Source: Allokutzneria sp. A3M-2-11 16 (GTDB lineage: Bacteria; Actinomycetota; Actinomycetes; Mycobacteriales; Pseudonocardiaceae). Taken from it: DNA of 64,000 nucleotides. Below the pieces are notes generated by a model. That model saw nothing but the letters and a program-made list of their open reading frames with translations. It did no database searches and was not told the origin of the DNA. The stretch's first letter is position 1. Each line of letters starts with the position of its first letter. Below are positions 24,189 to 31,560 of the stretch, piece after piece. A program made the position numbers and the translations under genes. The stretch covers positions 1 to 64,000 of the forward strand of contig NZ_JANAVO010000013.1 of the NCBI RefSeq assembly GCF_024213555.1, given 5' to 3'.

Positions 24189-25942
24189 TTCGCCCCCACA
24201 GTGTCCTGGGAGAGCACGATCTCCCGGTAGGTGTCGCTGGTGTCCATCAGTTCGGAGTGCGTGCCTGTGCCGACAACGCGCCCGCCGTCGAGCACGACGA
24301 TCCGGTCCGCGTCGCGGATGGTGGAGATCCGCTGCGCGACGATCACCACGGTCGCGTCGCCGAGCTCGCGCGCCAGCGCGGCCCGCAGCGCGGCGTCGGT
24401 GCTGTTGTCCAGCGCGGAGAACGAGTCGTCGAAGAGGTAGATGTCCGGCTTCGCCACGAGTGCCCTGGCGATGGCGAGCCGCTGGCGCTGCCCGCCGGAG
24501 ACGTTGCTGCCGCCTTGCCCGATCGGGGCGTCGAGCCCGTCCGGCAGCGCCGCGACGAAGTCCCTCGCCTGGGCGATGTCCAAGGCGTGCCACAGGTCCT
24601 CGTCGGTGGCGGCGGGGTTGCCGTAGCGCAGGTTGGACGCGATCGTCCCGGAGAACAGGTAAGGCTTCTGGGGGACGAACCCGATCGAACCGGCCAGCGT
24701 CGCCGGAGCCAGCTCGCGGACGTCGACCTCGCCGATCCGGACCTCGCCCTCGGTGGCGTCGAACAGCCGGGGCAGCAGGTTCAGCAGCGTGGTCTTGCCG
24801 CTGCCGGTGGAGCCGACCACGGCGGTGGTCTGGCCTGGGCGGGCGATGAGGTCCACGTCGTGCAGCACCGGCCGCTCCGCGCCGGGGTACCGGAAACCGG
24901 CGCCGCGGACGTCGACGTGACCCGGTCGGGGGAGGTCGGTGACCGCGTTCTCGGCGACGGTGACGCTCGTGGCGGTGCTCAGCACCTCGTCGATGCGGCC
25001 CGCCGACACCCGCGCGCGGGGGAGCTGGAGGACCATGAACGTCGCCATCAGCGTGGACATCAGGATCTGCATCAGGTAGTGCAGGAACGCGAACAGCGCG
25101 CCGATCGGCATCGCCCCCGCGTCCACCCGCTGCCCGCCGAACCACATCACGGCCGCGTTGGACAGCTCCATCACCAGCATGATCGCGGGCAGCATCAGCG
25201 CCATCAGTTTGCCGACCCCGAGCGCGACACCCATCAGCTCGCCGTTGGCGTCGGCGAAGCGCTCACGCTCGTGGTCCTCGCGGACGAAGGCCCGCACCAC
25301 GCGGATGCCGGTGATCTGCTCGCGCAGCAGGCGGTTCACCCGGTCGATGCGCTGCTGCACGAACCCGGCCAGCGGCCCCATGCCGCGCAGGATCAGCCGC
25401 ATCGCCAGCGCGAGCGCGGGCACCACCACGACCAGCAGCGCCGACAGCGGAACGTCCTGTCCCAGAGCCATGATCACGCCGCCGACGCCCATGATCGGCG
25501 CGGTCACCATGGATGCCAGCGCGAGCATCGTCACCATCTGGACCTGCTGGACGTCGTTGGTGGTGCGGGTGATCAACGACGGCGCGCCGAACTCGCCGAG
25601 CTCGCGCACGGAGAAGGTCTGCACCCTGGCGAAGACCGAGGCGCGGATATCGCGGCCGACCGCCATCGCCGTGCGCGCGGCGAAGTAGATCGCGGCCGCG
25701 GCGCCCACGACCTGGACGAGGGTGACCGCGAGCATGACCGCGCCGCTGCCGAGGATGTGGTCGGCGTCGCCCTTGACCACGCCGTTGTTGATGATGTCGG
25801 CGTTCAGGGCCGGCAGCAGGAGCGAGGCGAAGGTCTGCGCGAGCTGGAGCAGCACCACGATCGCGATGGCACCGCGGTACGGGCGGAGATGGGTGCGGAG
25901 CAGGCGGAGGAGCGCTCCGCGGCGCTCGGGTTCGTCGGTCAC
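24185..25942 (-). CDS. ABC exporter half-transporter, degenerate-site subunit
   Basis: 585 residues, exporter TM domain plus NBD. Walker A GSTGSGKTT and signature NVSGGQRQRL are normal. The Walker B segment is IYLFDDSFSALD, with Asp at the catalytic Glu position, and the H-loop reads VIVAQRIST with Gln for His. The heterodimer therefore has one catalytic and one degenerate ATP site, as in LmrCD/TmrAB. First gene of the operon. GTG 25942 lies six bases after a -10 hexamer, so the mRNA is probably leaderless. Confidence 0.92.
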   Translation of the reverse strand: MTDEPERRGALLRLLRTHLRPYRGAIAIVVLLQLAQTFASLLLPALNADIINNGVVKGDADHILGSGAVMLAVTLVQVVGAAAAIYFAARTAMAVGRDIRASVFARVQTFSVRELGEFGAPSLITRTTNDVQQVQMVTMLALASMVTAPIMGVGGVIMALGQDVPLSALLVVVVPALALAMRLILRGMGPLAGFVQQRIDRVNRLLREQITGIRVVRAFVREDHERERFADANGELMGVALGVGKLMALMLPAIMLVMELSNAAVMWFGGQRVDAGAMPIGALFAFLHYLMQILMSTLMATFMVLQLPRARVSAGRIDEVLSTATSVTVAENAVTDLPRPGHVDVRGAGFRYPGAERPVLHDVDLIARPGQTTAVVGSTGSGKTTLLNLLPRLFDATEGEVRIGEVDVRELAPATLAGSIGFVPQKPYLFSGTIASNLRYGNPAATDEDLWHALDIAQARDFVAALPDGLDAPIGQGGSNVSGGQRQRLAIARALVAKPDIYLFDDSFSALDNSTDAALRAALARELGDATVVIVAQRISTIRDADRIVVLDGGRVVGTGTHSELMDTSDTYREIVLSQDTVGAK

Positions 25943-25948
25943 GTGATC

Positions 25949-25979
25949 ACGTTAGGAACTCAACCAATGTTGAGGTCAA
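25949..25979 (-). promoter_or_regulatory. MerR-geometry promoter of the ABC exporter operon
   Basis: On the minus strand: -35 TTGACC (25979-25974), a 19-bp spacer (25973-25955), -10 TAACGT (25954-25949), then six bases to the GTG start. The spacer holds the perfect dyad CTCAAC-ATTG-GTTGAG (25974-25959 on the minus strand). Overlong 19-bp spacers with a centred dyad are the hallmark of MerR-family activation. No MerR gene is in the window. Confidence 0.65.
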
Positions 25980-26074
25980 GGGCACGCGTGCAACCTTCCG
26001 GGGCCCTCGCGGCATGTAGTGGGCAGAGGGGGCCACCGGCCCCACCGATCCGAACCCGATCCGAGGAGTTCCGC

Positions 26075-26644
26075 ATGCGCAAACGAATGATCTTCGCCGC
26101 CGGGGCGCTCGTGCTGGGCGGCGTCTGCCTCGCCGCACCGGCGCTGGCCCAGCCCACCCCGGCCCCCGCGCCGGGATCCGGCGAGTGCGCGTTCCCGCTC
26201 CCCGCGCCGCCGCTGCCAGGTCAGGCCACGCCCCTGCCGATCGCGCCGCCCGCCCCCGGCCACCCTGTGCCGGTTCCTGTGCCGAGCCCGTTCACGCCGC
26301 CCGGTGCCGTCGCACCGCCCGCCCCGAACCAGGCAGGCCCGCGGCCGCCCGAGCCCGCGCCGCTTCCGGTCCCGCCCGCTCCCGGCCAGGCCGTTCCCGC
26401 CCCGGCCCCGCCTGGCGCTGTTCGGCCCGATGTCGCGATGCCGCCCGCCCCGTTCCCGCCCGGTGCTGTCCGGCCCGACGGCGCGATCGCGGTCCGGCCC
26501 GACGCTCCGGTCCCGCCCGCTCCCGGCCAGGTCACGCCCGCGCCGCTGCCGGTTCCCGGCACGCCGGGCGAGCCCACTGCGGCACCGGCCCCGGTTCCGG
26601 CCCCGGCTCCGATCCGGTGCCCGGTTCCCGCCCCGCCCAAGTGA
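26075..26644 (+). CDS. secreted proline-rich protein
   Basis: 189 residues. The signal peptide is MRKRMIFAAGALVLGGVCLA to APALA. The mature part is about 40 percent Pro with Ala, Val and Gly, built from degenerate PAPGQxxPxP and PPGAVRPD segments; there are two Cys, near the start (GECAFPL) and end (IRCPVPAPPK). No enzymatic domain. Proline-rich exported proteins of this type often span or decorate the wall. GAGGAG lies 6 nt before ATG 26075. It is followed on the same strand by a sigma factor, a membrane partner and a class A PBP, suggesting an envelope gene set. Repetitive composition inflates the open frames on both strands here. Confidence 0.75.
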   Translation: MRKRMIFAAGALVLGGVCLAAPALAQPTPAPAPGSGECAFPLPAPPLPGQATPLPIAPPAPGHPVPVPVPSPFTPPGAVAPPAPNQAGPRPPEPAPLPVPPAPGQAVPAPAPPGAVRPDVAMPPAPFPPGAVRPDGAIAVRPDAPVPPAPGQVTPAPLPVPGTPGEPTAAPAPVPAPAPIRCPVPAPPK

Positions 26645-26669
26645 CCTGCGACGCGGGAGACCACCACGC

Positions 26670-27182
26670 GTGAGCGATCCCATCTGGAACGCCGAGTTCA
26701 GCGCCTGTTTCGACCGGTGCGCCGGCGGCATGCGCTTCACCACGTACCTGCTGTGCGGCGACTGGCACGAGGCCGAGGACCTGATGCAGGCGGCGTTCCT
26801 GAAGCTCTACCTCGCCGGGCCGCGGCTGGCCCGGCGGGAGGGGCTGGAACCGTACCTGCGCCGGATCGTGGTCCGGACCTTCCTCGCCGAGCGGCGGCGG
26901 GTCCGCTGGCGCAGGGAACGGGTCACCGACGCGCCGCCCGAGGTGCCGCAGGACGCGGCGATCAGCGAGGACAAGCTCGTCCTGTGGCAGGCGCTCGGCA
27001 CGGTCCCGCCGCGCCAGCGGGCGGTGCTGGTGCTGCGGTACTGGACCGACCTGAGCGTCGAGGAGACCGCCGCGGCGCTGAAATGCTCGACCGGGACCGT
27101 GAAGAGCCAGGGCAGCCGCGGGCTGGTCGCGCTGCGGCGCATCCTGGGACCGGATTTCGCCGACTTGCCAGTGGAGGTGTGA
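26670..27182 (+). CDS. SigE-family ECF RNA polymerase sigma factor
   Basis: 170 residues. Region 2 is FTTYLLCGDWHEAEDLMQAAFLKLY, with the DxxxAEDLxQ helix. Region 4 is VPPRQRAVLVLRYWTDLSVEETAAALKCSTGTVKSQGSRGLVALR, a full HTH. No C-terminal SnoaL-like or TM extension. It belongs to the sigma-70 SigE-like group common in actinobacteria. GTG 26670 follows GGGAGA. Its stop is one base before the next gene, which encodes a small membrane protein that could be its anti-sigma factor; the class A PBP downstream may be a target. Confidence 0.9.
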   Translation: MSDPIWNAEFSACFDRCAGGMRFTTYLLCGDWHEAEDLMQAAFLKLYLAGPRLARREGLEPYLRRIVVRTFLAERRRVRWRRERVTDAPPEVPQDAAISEDKLVLWQALGTVPPRQRAVLVLRYWTDLSVEETAAALKCSTGTVKSQGSRGLVALRRILGPDFADLPVEV

Positions 27183-27183
27183 C

Positions 27184-27495
27184 GTGGTGCGGGAACAGGA
27201 CGTGCGGGCGGCCTTCGCGGCGCTCAACGCGCGCGGGGCGCCACCGCTGGCCGTGACGGCGGAGGACCTGATCGAGTGCGGTGACCGGGTTCGCAAGCGC
27301 CGCAAGAAGACCCTGGCCGCCGCGTGCACCGGGCTCGCCGTCGCGGTGGTGCTCGCCGGGGTGTTCGTGGCGCTGCCGGAGCACCGCGCGCCGGGGGAGA
27401 TCACCCCCGCGCGCCTGCCGGACTCCACGTCGATCTTCGTGCCGCCGGACGCGCCACCGATGCCGGAGCCCGTCCGCCCGCCCGGCCAGCGCTGA
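27184..27495 (+). CDS. small single-TM protein, possible anti-sigma factor
   Basis: 103 residues. N-terminal cytoplasmic helix (REQDVRAAFAALNARG), a basic stretch RKRRKKT, one TM (LAAACTGLAVAVVLAGVFVAL), then a Pro-rich outer tail. This order resembles partner proteins encoded after SigE-family sigma factors. No zinc-binding HxxxCxxC motif, so it is not a ZAS-type anti-sigma. Gene start GTG 27184 (or 27187), 1 bp after the sigma stop, indicates translational coupling. The role is inferred only from topology and position. Confidence 0.7.
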   Translation: MVREQDVRAAFAALNARGAPPLAVTAEDLIECGDRVRKRRKKTLAAACTGLAVAVVLAGVFVALPEHRAPGEITPARLPDSTSIFVPPDAPPMPEPVRPPGQR

Positions 27496-27561
27496 CGTCC
27501 GAACAGGTGGTTTTGCCCGTTCAGCTGAGGATTTCGCGTTCCATGCGGCTATTCCCCGATC

Positions 27562-29751
27562 ATGGGCAGGCATTCCCTTGAGGAACCGGGGAAACTCGAC
27601 ATCTCCAAGATCTTCGACGGCGGCGCGGCCCAGGCGGTGACGAGCCGGCACCGGCTGGTCGTGCGCCTGGTGGCCCTGTGCGCGCTGGGCGGGGTGCTGC
27701 TCGCGGCGGTGCTGTTCCCGCCGGTCGGACTGCTCGGCTTCCTGTCCAACAAGACCGGCGACACCGTCAACGCCACCGCGGTCGAGCTGATCGACAAGGA
27801 CCCGCCGGTGGTCAGCACGATGGTGGACGTCTCGGGCAAGCCGTTCGCGCGCCTCTACGACCAGTACCGCGTCCTGGTGCCCGCAGAGCAGATCTCGCCC
27901 GCGATGAAGTCGGCCATCATCGCGGTCGAGGACCACCGCTTCTACGAGCACAACGGCGTGGACCTGATGGCGATCGCCCGCGCGCTGATCGCGAACGAGG
28001 CTGAGGGGCGGATCTCGCAGGGCGGCTCGACGCTCACCCAGCAGTACGTCAAGAACTACCTCGTCCACGTCGCGGCCGCGACCAAGCAGGACCGGGAGAA
28101 GGCGCTGGAGCAGTCGACCGCGCGCAAGATCCGCGAACTGCGCACGGCGGTCCAGGTGGAGCAGGCGCTGAGCAAGGACGAGATCCTGGCCCGCTACCTC
28201 AACACCGTCCCCTTTGGACAGAACTCGTACGGCATCGCCGCCGCGGCGCAGACCTACTTCGACGTGCCGCAGGAACGCATGACGGTCGCGCAGGCCGCGC
28301 TGCTGGCGGGGATCGTGAACGAGCCGAGCGGCCTCAATCCCTACCGCTTCCCCGAACGCGCGCTCGCCCGGCGCAACGTCGTGATCGACGAGATGGTCGC
28401 GCAGAAGCGCATCGCCGCCGACGTCGCGGACGTGGAGAAGCGCAAGCCGCTCGGACTGGCACCGGAGATGTCCAGGCCGCCCAACGGTTGCGTGGGAGTC
28501 GGCGACGCCGGTTACTTCTGCGACTACGTGCTGAAGTACCTGAGCGGGGCGGGCGTGGACCTCGCGACCGTGCGCCGCGGCGGGTACACGATCAAGACCA
28601 CCCTCGACCTGGACGCGCTCGCCAAGGCCAAGGAGGCGGTCGACGCGCACGTCCCGCCGGACACCGACCAGGTGGCCAACGCGATGGCGATCATCAAGCC
28701 CGGCAAGGACAAACACCGCGTCGTCGCGCTCACCGCGAACCGCACGTACGGACTGGACAAGTCGAAGGACGAGACCACGCTCGGCCTGCCCTACGCGTTG
28801 CAGAACCTCGGCGCCGGGTCGATCTACAAGATCTTCACCGCGGCGGCGGCCCTGGAGAAGGGCAAGGACATCAACGACGTCATCGACGTGCCGCGGTCCT
28901 ATGTGTCCGAGAAGTTCATCGGTGGCGGCGCGAGTTGCCCGATGGGGCGCGCGGGGCTGCGGAAGTACTGCGTGCAGAACAACACCGGGAGCGACTACCC
29001 GGAGAAGCTGACCATTCAGGACGCGTTGGCCGTGTCGCCGAACACCGCGTTCGTGAAGCTGCTGGAGGAGACCGGGGTCTCGGCCGCGGTGGACATGGCC
29101 GTGCGACTGGGGCTGAGGTCGCTGGCCACGACGACCGCGAGCGAGGACGCCAAGAAGCGCACGATCGGGAAGTTCTTCTCCGACCACAACTTCGGCTCGT
29201 TCACCCTCGGGCCGACACCAACGTCCACAATGGAGCTGGCCAACGTCGGGGCGACCCTGGCCAGCGAGGGCACGTGGTGCCCGCCGAGCCCGGTCGAGGC
29301 GGTCGTGGATCGCGGCGGGCGCGCGCTGCCGGTGCGCGAGGAGCCGTGTGCGCAGGTCGTCGAACCGAAGGTGGCGAAGGCGATGACCGTCGGGATGAGC
29401 AAGGACACGATCGACGGCACCGCGGTCACCGCCGCGAAGACCTACGGCTGGGATCGCCCGATGGCGGGCAAGACCGGGACCACCCAGGAGCACAAGTCGG
29501 CCGGATTCCTCGGCTACACCACGGATCTGGCGGGAGCGGTGTTCACCTTCGACGACTCGACCGCGCCGAGCACGCTGTGCGACCCGGGCGGAGACGCCCC
29601 GCCGAAGCCGTGCAGCAGCGGGAAGTACATCTACGGCGGCAAACAACCCGCGCGCACGTGGTTCCAGGCGATGAACGGCGTGGGTCAGGAGCCCGGGATC
29701 ATGACCGTGCTGCCCCGCGCGGAACTGCCCACAGTGGACGGTGGCCGCTAA
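27562..29751 (+). CDS. class A penicillin-binding protein (no PASTA domain)
   Basis: 729 residues and a close paralogue of the protein at 9690-12206, over most of its length. TM segment LVALCALGGVLLAAVLFPPVG; GT51 Glu in AVEDHRFYEHNGVD; transpeptidase GSIYKIF, SPNTAFVKLLEE and KTGTTQEHKSAG. The four loop Cys pairs are kept. It ends after PRAELPTVDGGR, just where the paralogue enters its PASTA domain, so PASTA was gained or lost cleanly. The N-terminal cytoplasmic tail differs (LEEPGKLDISKIFDGG). ATG 27562. Downstream of sigma and membrane-partner genes, so expression may be sigma-controlled. Confidence 0.94.
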   Translation: MGRHSLEEPGKLDISKIFDGGAAQAVTSRHRLVVRLVALCALGGVLLAAVLFPPVGLLGFLSNKTGDTVNATAVELIDKDPPVVSTMVDVSGKPFARLYDQYRVLVPAEQISPAMKSAIIAVEDHRFYEHNGVDLMAIARALIANEAEGRISQGGSTLTQQYVKNYLVHVAAATKQDREKALEQSTARKIRELRTAVQVEQALSKDEILARYLNTVPFGQNSYGIAAAAQTYFDVPQERMTVAQAALLAGIVNEPSGLNPYRFPERALARRNVVIDEMVAQKRIAADVADVEKRKPLGLAPEMSRPPNGCVGVGDAGYFCDYVLKYLSGAGVDLATVRRGGYTIKTTLDLDALAKAKEAVDAHVPPDTDQVANAMAIIKPGKDKHRVVALTANRTYGLDKSKDETTLGLPYALQNLGAGSIYKIFTAAAALEKGKDINDVIDVPRSYVSEKFIGGGASCPMGRAGLRKYCVQNNTGSDYPEKLTIQDALAVSPNTAFVKLLEETGVSAAVDMAVRLGLRSLATTTASEDAKKRTIGKFFSDHNFGSFTLGPTPTSTMELANVGATLASEGTWCPPSPVEAVVDRGGRALPVREEPCAQVVEPKVAKAMTVGMSKDTIDGTAVTAAKTYGWDRPMAGKTGTTQEHKSAGFLGYTTDLAGAVFTFDDSTAPSTLCDPGGDAPPKPCSSGKYIYGGKQPARTWFQAMNGVGQEPGIMTVLPRAELPTVDGGR

Positions 29752-29755
29752 CGGT

Positions 29756-29863
29756 GTCTTCAAGTACCCCCGACCCCCCTCCCAGCGGTCGCTAACGGCT
29801 ACTAACCCCGGGGTTAGTAGCCGTTAGCGATGGTTCTAGGTGGGGTTGGGGGTACTTGAAGAC
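29756..29863. repeat. 108-bp palindrome, family 2 copy A
   Basis: Outer arms GTCTTCAAGTACCCCC (29756-29771) and GGGGGTACTTGAAGAC (29848-29863). The inner core is a perfect 38-bp palindrome, GCTAACGGCTACTAACCCC joined to its complement (29791-29828). It lies between convergent genes ending at 29751 and 29872; likely a bidirectional terminator or a REP/MITE-type element. Confidence 0.88.
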
Positions 29864-29871
29864 GTGCGGAC

Positions 29872-30438
29872 CTAGCGGGTGTAGTGGAGCCAGACGACGC
29901 CGGTTTCGAAGTGGCGGACGCTTTGGAGCGCAAAGGAATCCGGGCGGAAGTCGCCGGAGAACAGCGGCGTGCCGGAGCCGCACGCCACCGGGTTCACCTT
30001 CAGCACCAGTTCGTCGATCTCGTCCCGCAGCTGCGCGGCCAGGTTCCCGCCGCCGCACAGCCAGATGCCCATGCCCTCCTCCGCCTTGAGGGAGCGGACC
30101 CTGGCCACCGGGTCACCGGCGACGATCTCGATGCCCGGGACCGGGGCGAGGCTGGTGGAGAACACGACCTGGCGCAGGTGGGAGTACGGGCTGGTGATCC
30201 CGTGCGGCAGTCCCGGATCGTAGGTGCCGCGTCCCATGAGGACGGTGTCGAATCGACGGTTCGGCGTGTCCTCCGGCATGCCGAGCATCGGGCGGACGTG
30301 CGTCGGCACGCCTTCCGGGTACTCCTCGCAGACCGCCGTGATGTGATCGCCCTCCATCGGGAAGAAGTCGAACTCGTGGTTCGGGCCGCTGATGAAGCCG
30401 TCGATCGTGGTGGCCACGAAGTAGGTCAGTTTGCGCAC
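29872..30438 (-). CDS. dihydrofolate reductase family protein (RibD C-terminal-like)
   Basis: 188 residues. RKLTYFVATTIDGFISGPNHEFDFF is the family start. Then FDTVLMGRGTYDPGL (NADPH loop), VFSTSLAPVPGIEIV, and GIWLCGGGNLAAQLRDEIDELVLKVNPVACGSGTPLF. These match the YwjB/RibD-C-type reductases, most of unknown substrate. GTG 30438 follows GAGG by six bases; the longer open frame upstream has no protein-like composition. It converges on the PBP gene across the family-2 palindrome. Confidence 0.9.
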   Translation of the reverse strand: MRKLTYFVATTIDGFISGPNHEFDFFPMEGDHITAVCEEYPEGVPTHVRPMLGMPEDTPNRRFDTVLMGRGTYDPGLPHGITSPYSHLRQVVFSTSLAPVPGIEIVAGDPVARVRSLKAEEGMGIWLCGGGNLAAQLRDEIDELVLKVNPVACGSGTPLFSGDFRPDSFALQSVRHFETGVVWLHYTR

Positions 30439-30606
30439 GGTGTTCCTCGGGTTTGGTCGAGCGTGCCACGCCGAAGTGCACGCGTTTAGGTGACAGGAAG
30501 CCCGTTTCCGGGCATTCCGGAGTGCTGGTGCGGCCGGGCGCGGTGATGATGCAGCCGTCATCTGCGCCCGGCGGGCGCGGGTTTCCTGGCAGGAAGGACG
30601 TCAGCA

Positions 30607-30921
30607 GTGCCTCTCCCCACGATGACCCCCGAGCAGCAGGCCCAGGCCCTGGCCAAGGCGCAGCAGGCCCGAGCGGCGCGCAGCGCCCTCACCAAGGAGC
30701 TCAAGGAGGGTTCGCTGACGCTCCACCAGGTGCTCGACAAGGCGGACTCCGACGACGTCGTTCGCAAGACCAAGGTGCTGGCGCTGGTCAAGGCGCTGCC
30801 GGGAATCGGTGCCGTCCGCGCCGCGCGGGCCTTGGAGGCCGCGGGCATCCCGGAGAACCGCCGCGTCGGCGGGCTCGGGGAACGGCAGCGCGCCTCGCTG
30901 CTGGCCGAACTGGCCGACTGA
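30607..30921 (+). CDS. mihF: integration host factor, actinobacterial type
   Basis: 104 residues. MTPEQQAQALAKAQQARAARSALTKELKEGSLTL and VRKTKVLALVKALPGIGAVRAARALEAAGIPENRRVGGLGERQRASLLAEL are diagnostic of mIHF/sIHF. The LPGIGAVRA segment is the helix-two-turn-helix that binds the DNA minor groove. It is a nucleoid protein involved in supercoiling and, in streptomycetes, in development and antibiotic output. In many actinomycetes gmk follows; here it does not, so the usual linkage is broken. GTG 30607 follows GGAAGG. Confidence 0.93.
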   Translation: MPLPTMTPEQQAQALAKAQQARAARSALTKELKEGSLTLHQVLDKADSDDVVRKTKVLALVKALPGIGAVRAARALEAAGIPENRRVGGLGERQRASLLAELAD

Positions 30922-30947
30922 GCGGGCTTGCCGGGCTGGTCGCGTCA

Positions 30948-31175
30948 TCAGATCACGCGGCCAGCCTGGCACGACCCCTCGCGGCGCGGCAAGGAGAAAT
31001 CAGCGCGCTGCTCGAAGAGGCAGCGGTTCTCCCGAGACCAGCGCACACGCTCCTCAAGCTCGTCGAGCACGCCGTCCCAGACCCAGCTCCGTTGCGGCTC
31101 CAGCCCGCGGTCGGCCACCGCGACCACGTGGCCCGCCACCGCGATATGACCCCGGGCATCACGATCACCCTCCAC
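30948..31175 (-). CDS. putative small hypothetical protein
   Basis: 75-residue frame from GTG 31175. From about codon 12 onward third positions are strongly G/C, and the peptide looks ordered (SWVWDGVLDELEERVRWSRENRCLFEQRADFSLPRREG), which supports real coding. The first dozen codons are less convincing, so the true start may be the GTG 33 bp further in. Family not recognised; acidic helix followed by basic tail. It converges with mihF and begins 21 bp from the family-2 copy B palindrome. Confidence 0.45.
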   Translation of the reverse strand: MEGDRDARGHIAVAGHVVAVADRGLEPQRSWVWDGVLDELEERVRWSRENRCLFEQRADFSLPRREGSCQAGRVI

Positions 31176-31196
31176 ATCAGCTCCGGCCGTTGAGCG

Positions 31197-31304
31197 GTCT
31201 TCAAGTACCCCGCACCCCCCTCCCAGCGGTCGTTAACTGCCACTAACCCCGGGGTTAGTAGCCGTTAACGACGGTTTTGGGTGGGGTTGGGGGTACTTGA
31301 AGAC
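31197..31304. repeat. 108-bp palindrome, family 2 copy B
   Basis: GTCTTCAAGTACCCC at 31197-31211 pairs with GGGGGTACTTGAAGAC at 31289-31304. The inner core GTTAACTGCCACTAACCCC / GGGGTTAGTAGCCGTTAAC has two mismatches. The span is identical to copy A, and the TGCGGACCT flank after the right arm is shared. It lies about 250 bp upstream of the PKS gene. Confidence 0.85.
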
Positions 31305-31383
31305 ATGCGGACCTGGTGTGCGCCTCGCGCCCGTCGTCGACGCCGAGCGGCCAGGGCACCGGAGTCATTCTTCCGGGCTACAA

Positions 31384-31410
31384 GTAGGGGGCGGTAGGGG
31401 TTCCCCCTAG
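31384..31410. promoter_or_regulatory. possible LuxR-type operator upstream of the PKS
   Basis: GTAGGGG occurs at 31384-31390 and 31394-31400. The second copy forms the dyad TAGGGG-TT-CCCCCTA (31395-31409). This resembles the CTVGGGAWWTCCCBAG-type sites of PAS-LuxR polyketide regulators such as PimM. It is about 150 bp before the PKS ATG. The 250-bp stretch from 31305 to 31560 otherwise holds only the ribosome site GAGGGG and no gene. Confidence 0.4.
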
Positions 31411-31560
31411 CTGCCCCGGGCGGGGTTTAGTTCAGCTCCCAGCGTTGCCATGCGGGTGCATTGTTAAAAGTTCACCCACGGTCCTCGCTGGTGAGAGAAC
31501 TGGACGTGGTCTCCGGAGCCAGCGCAGCGCCGGGATCCGCTCTCATGAGGGGACGCGCAC

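Noticed and set aside
24257-26644. A 795-residue plus-strand frame across the ABC exporter
   Set aside because: Antisense to two motif-complete ABC subunits. Only the last 189 residues, from ATG 26075 with its own ribosome site and signal peptide, are real.
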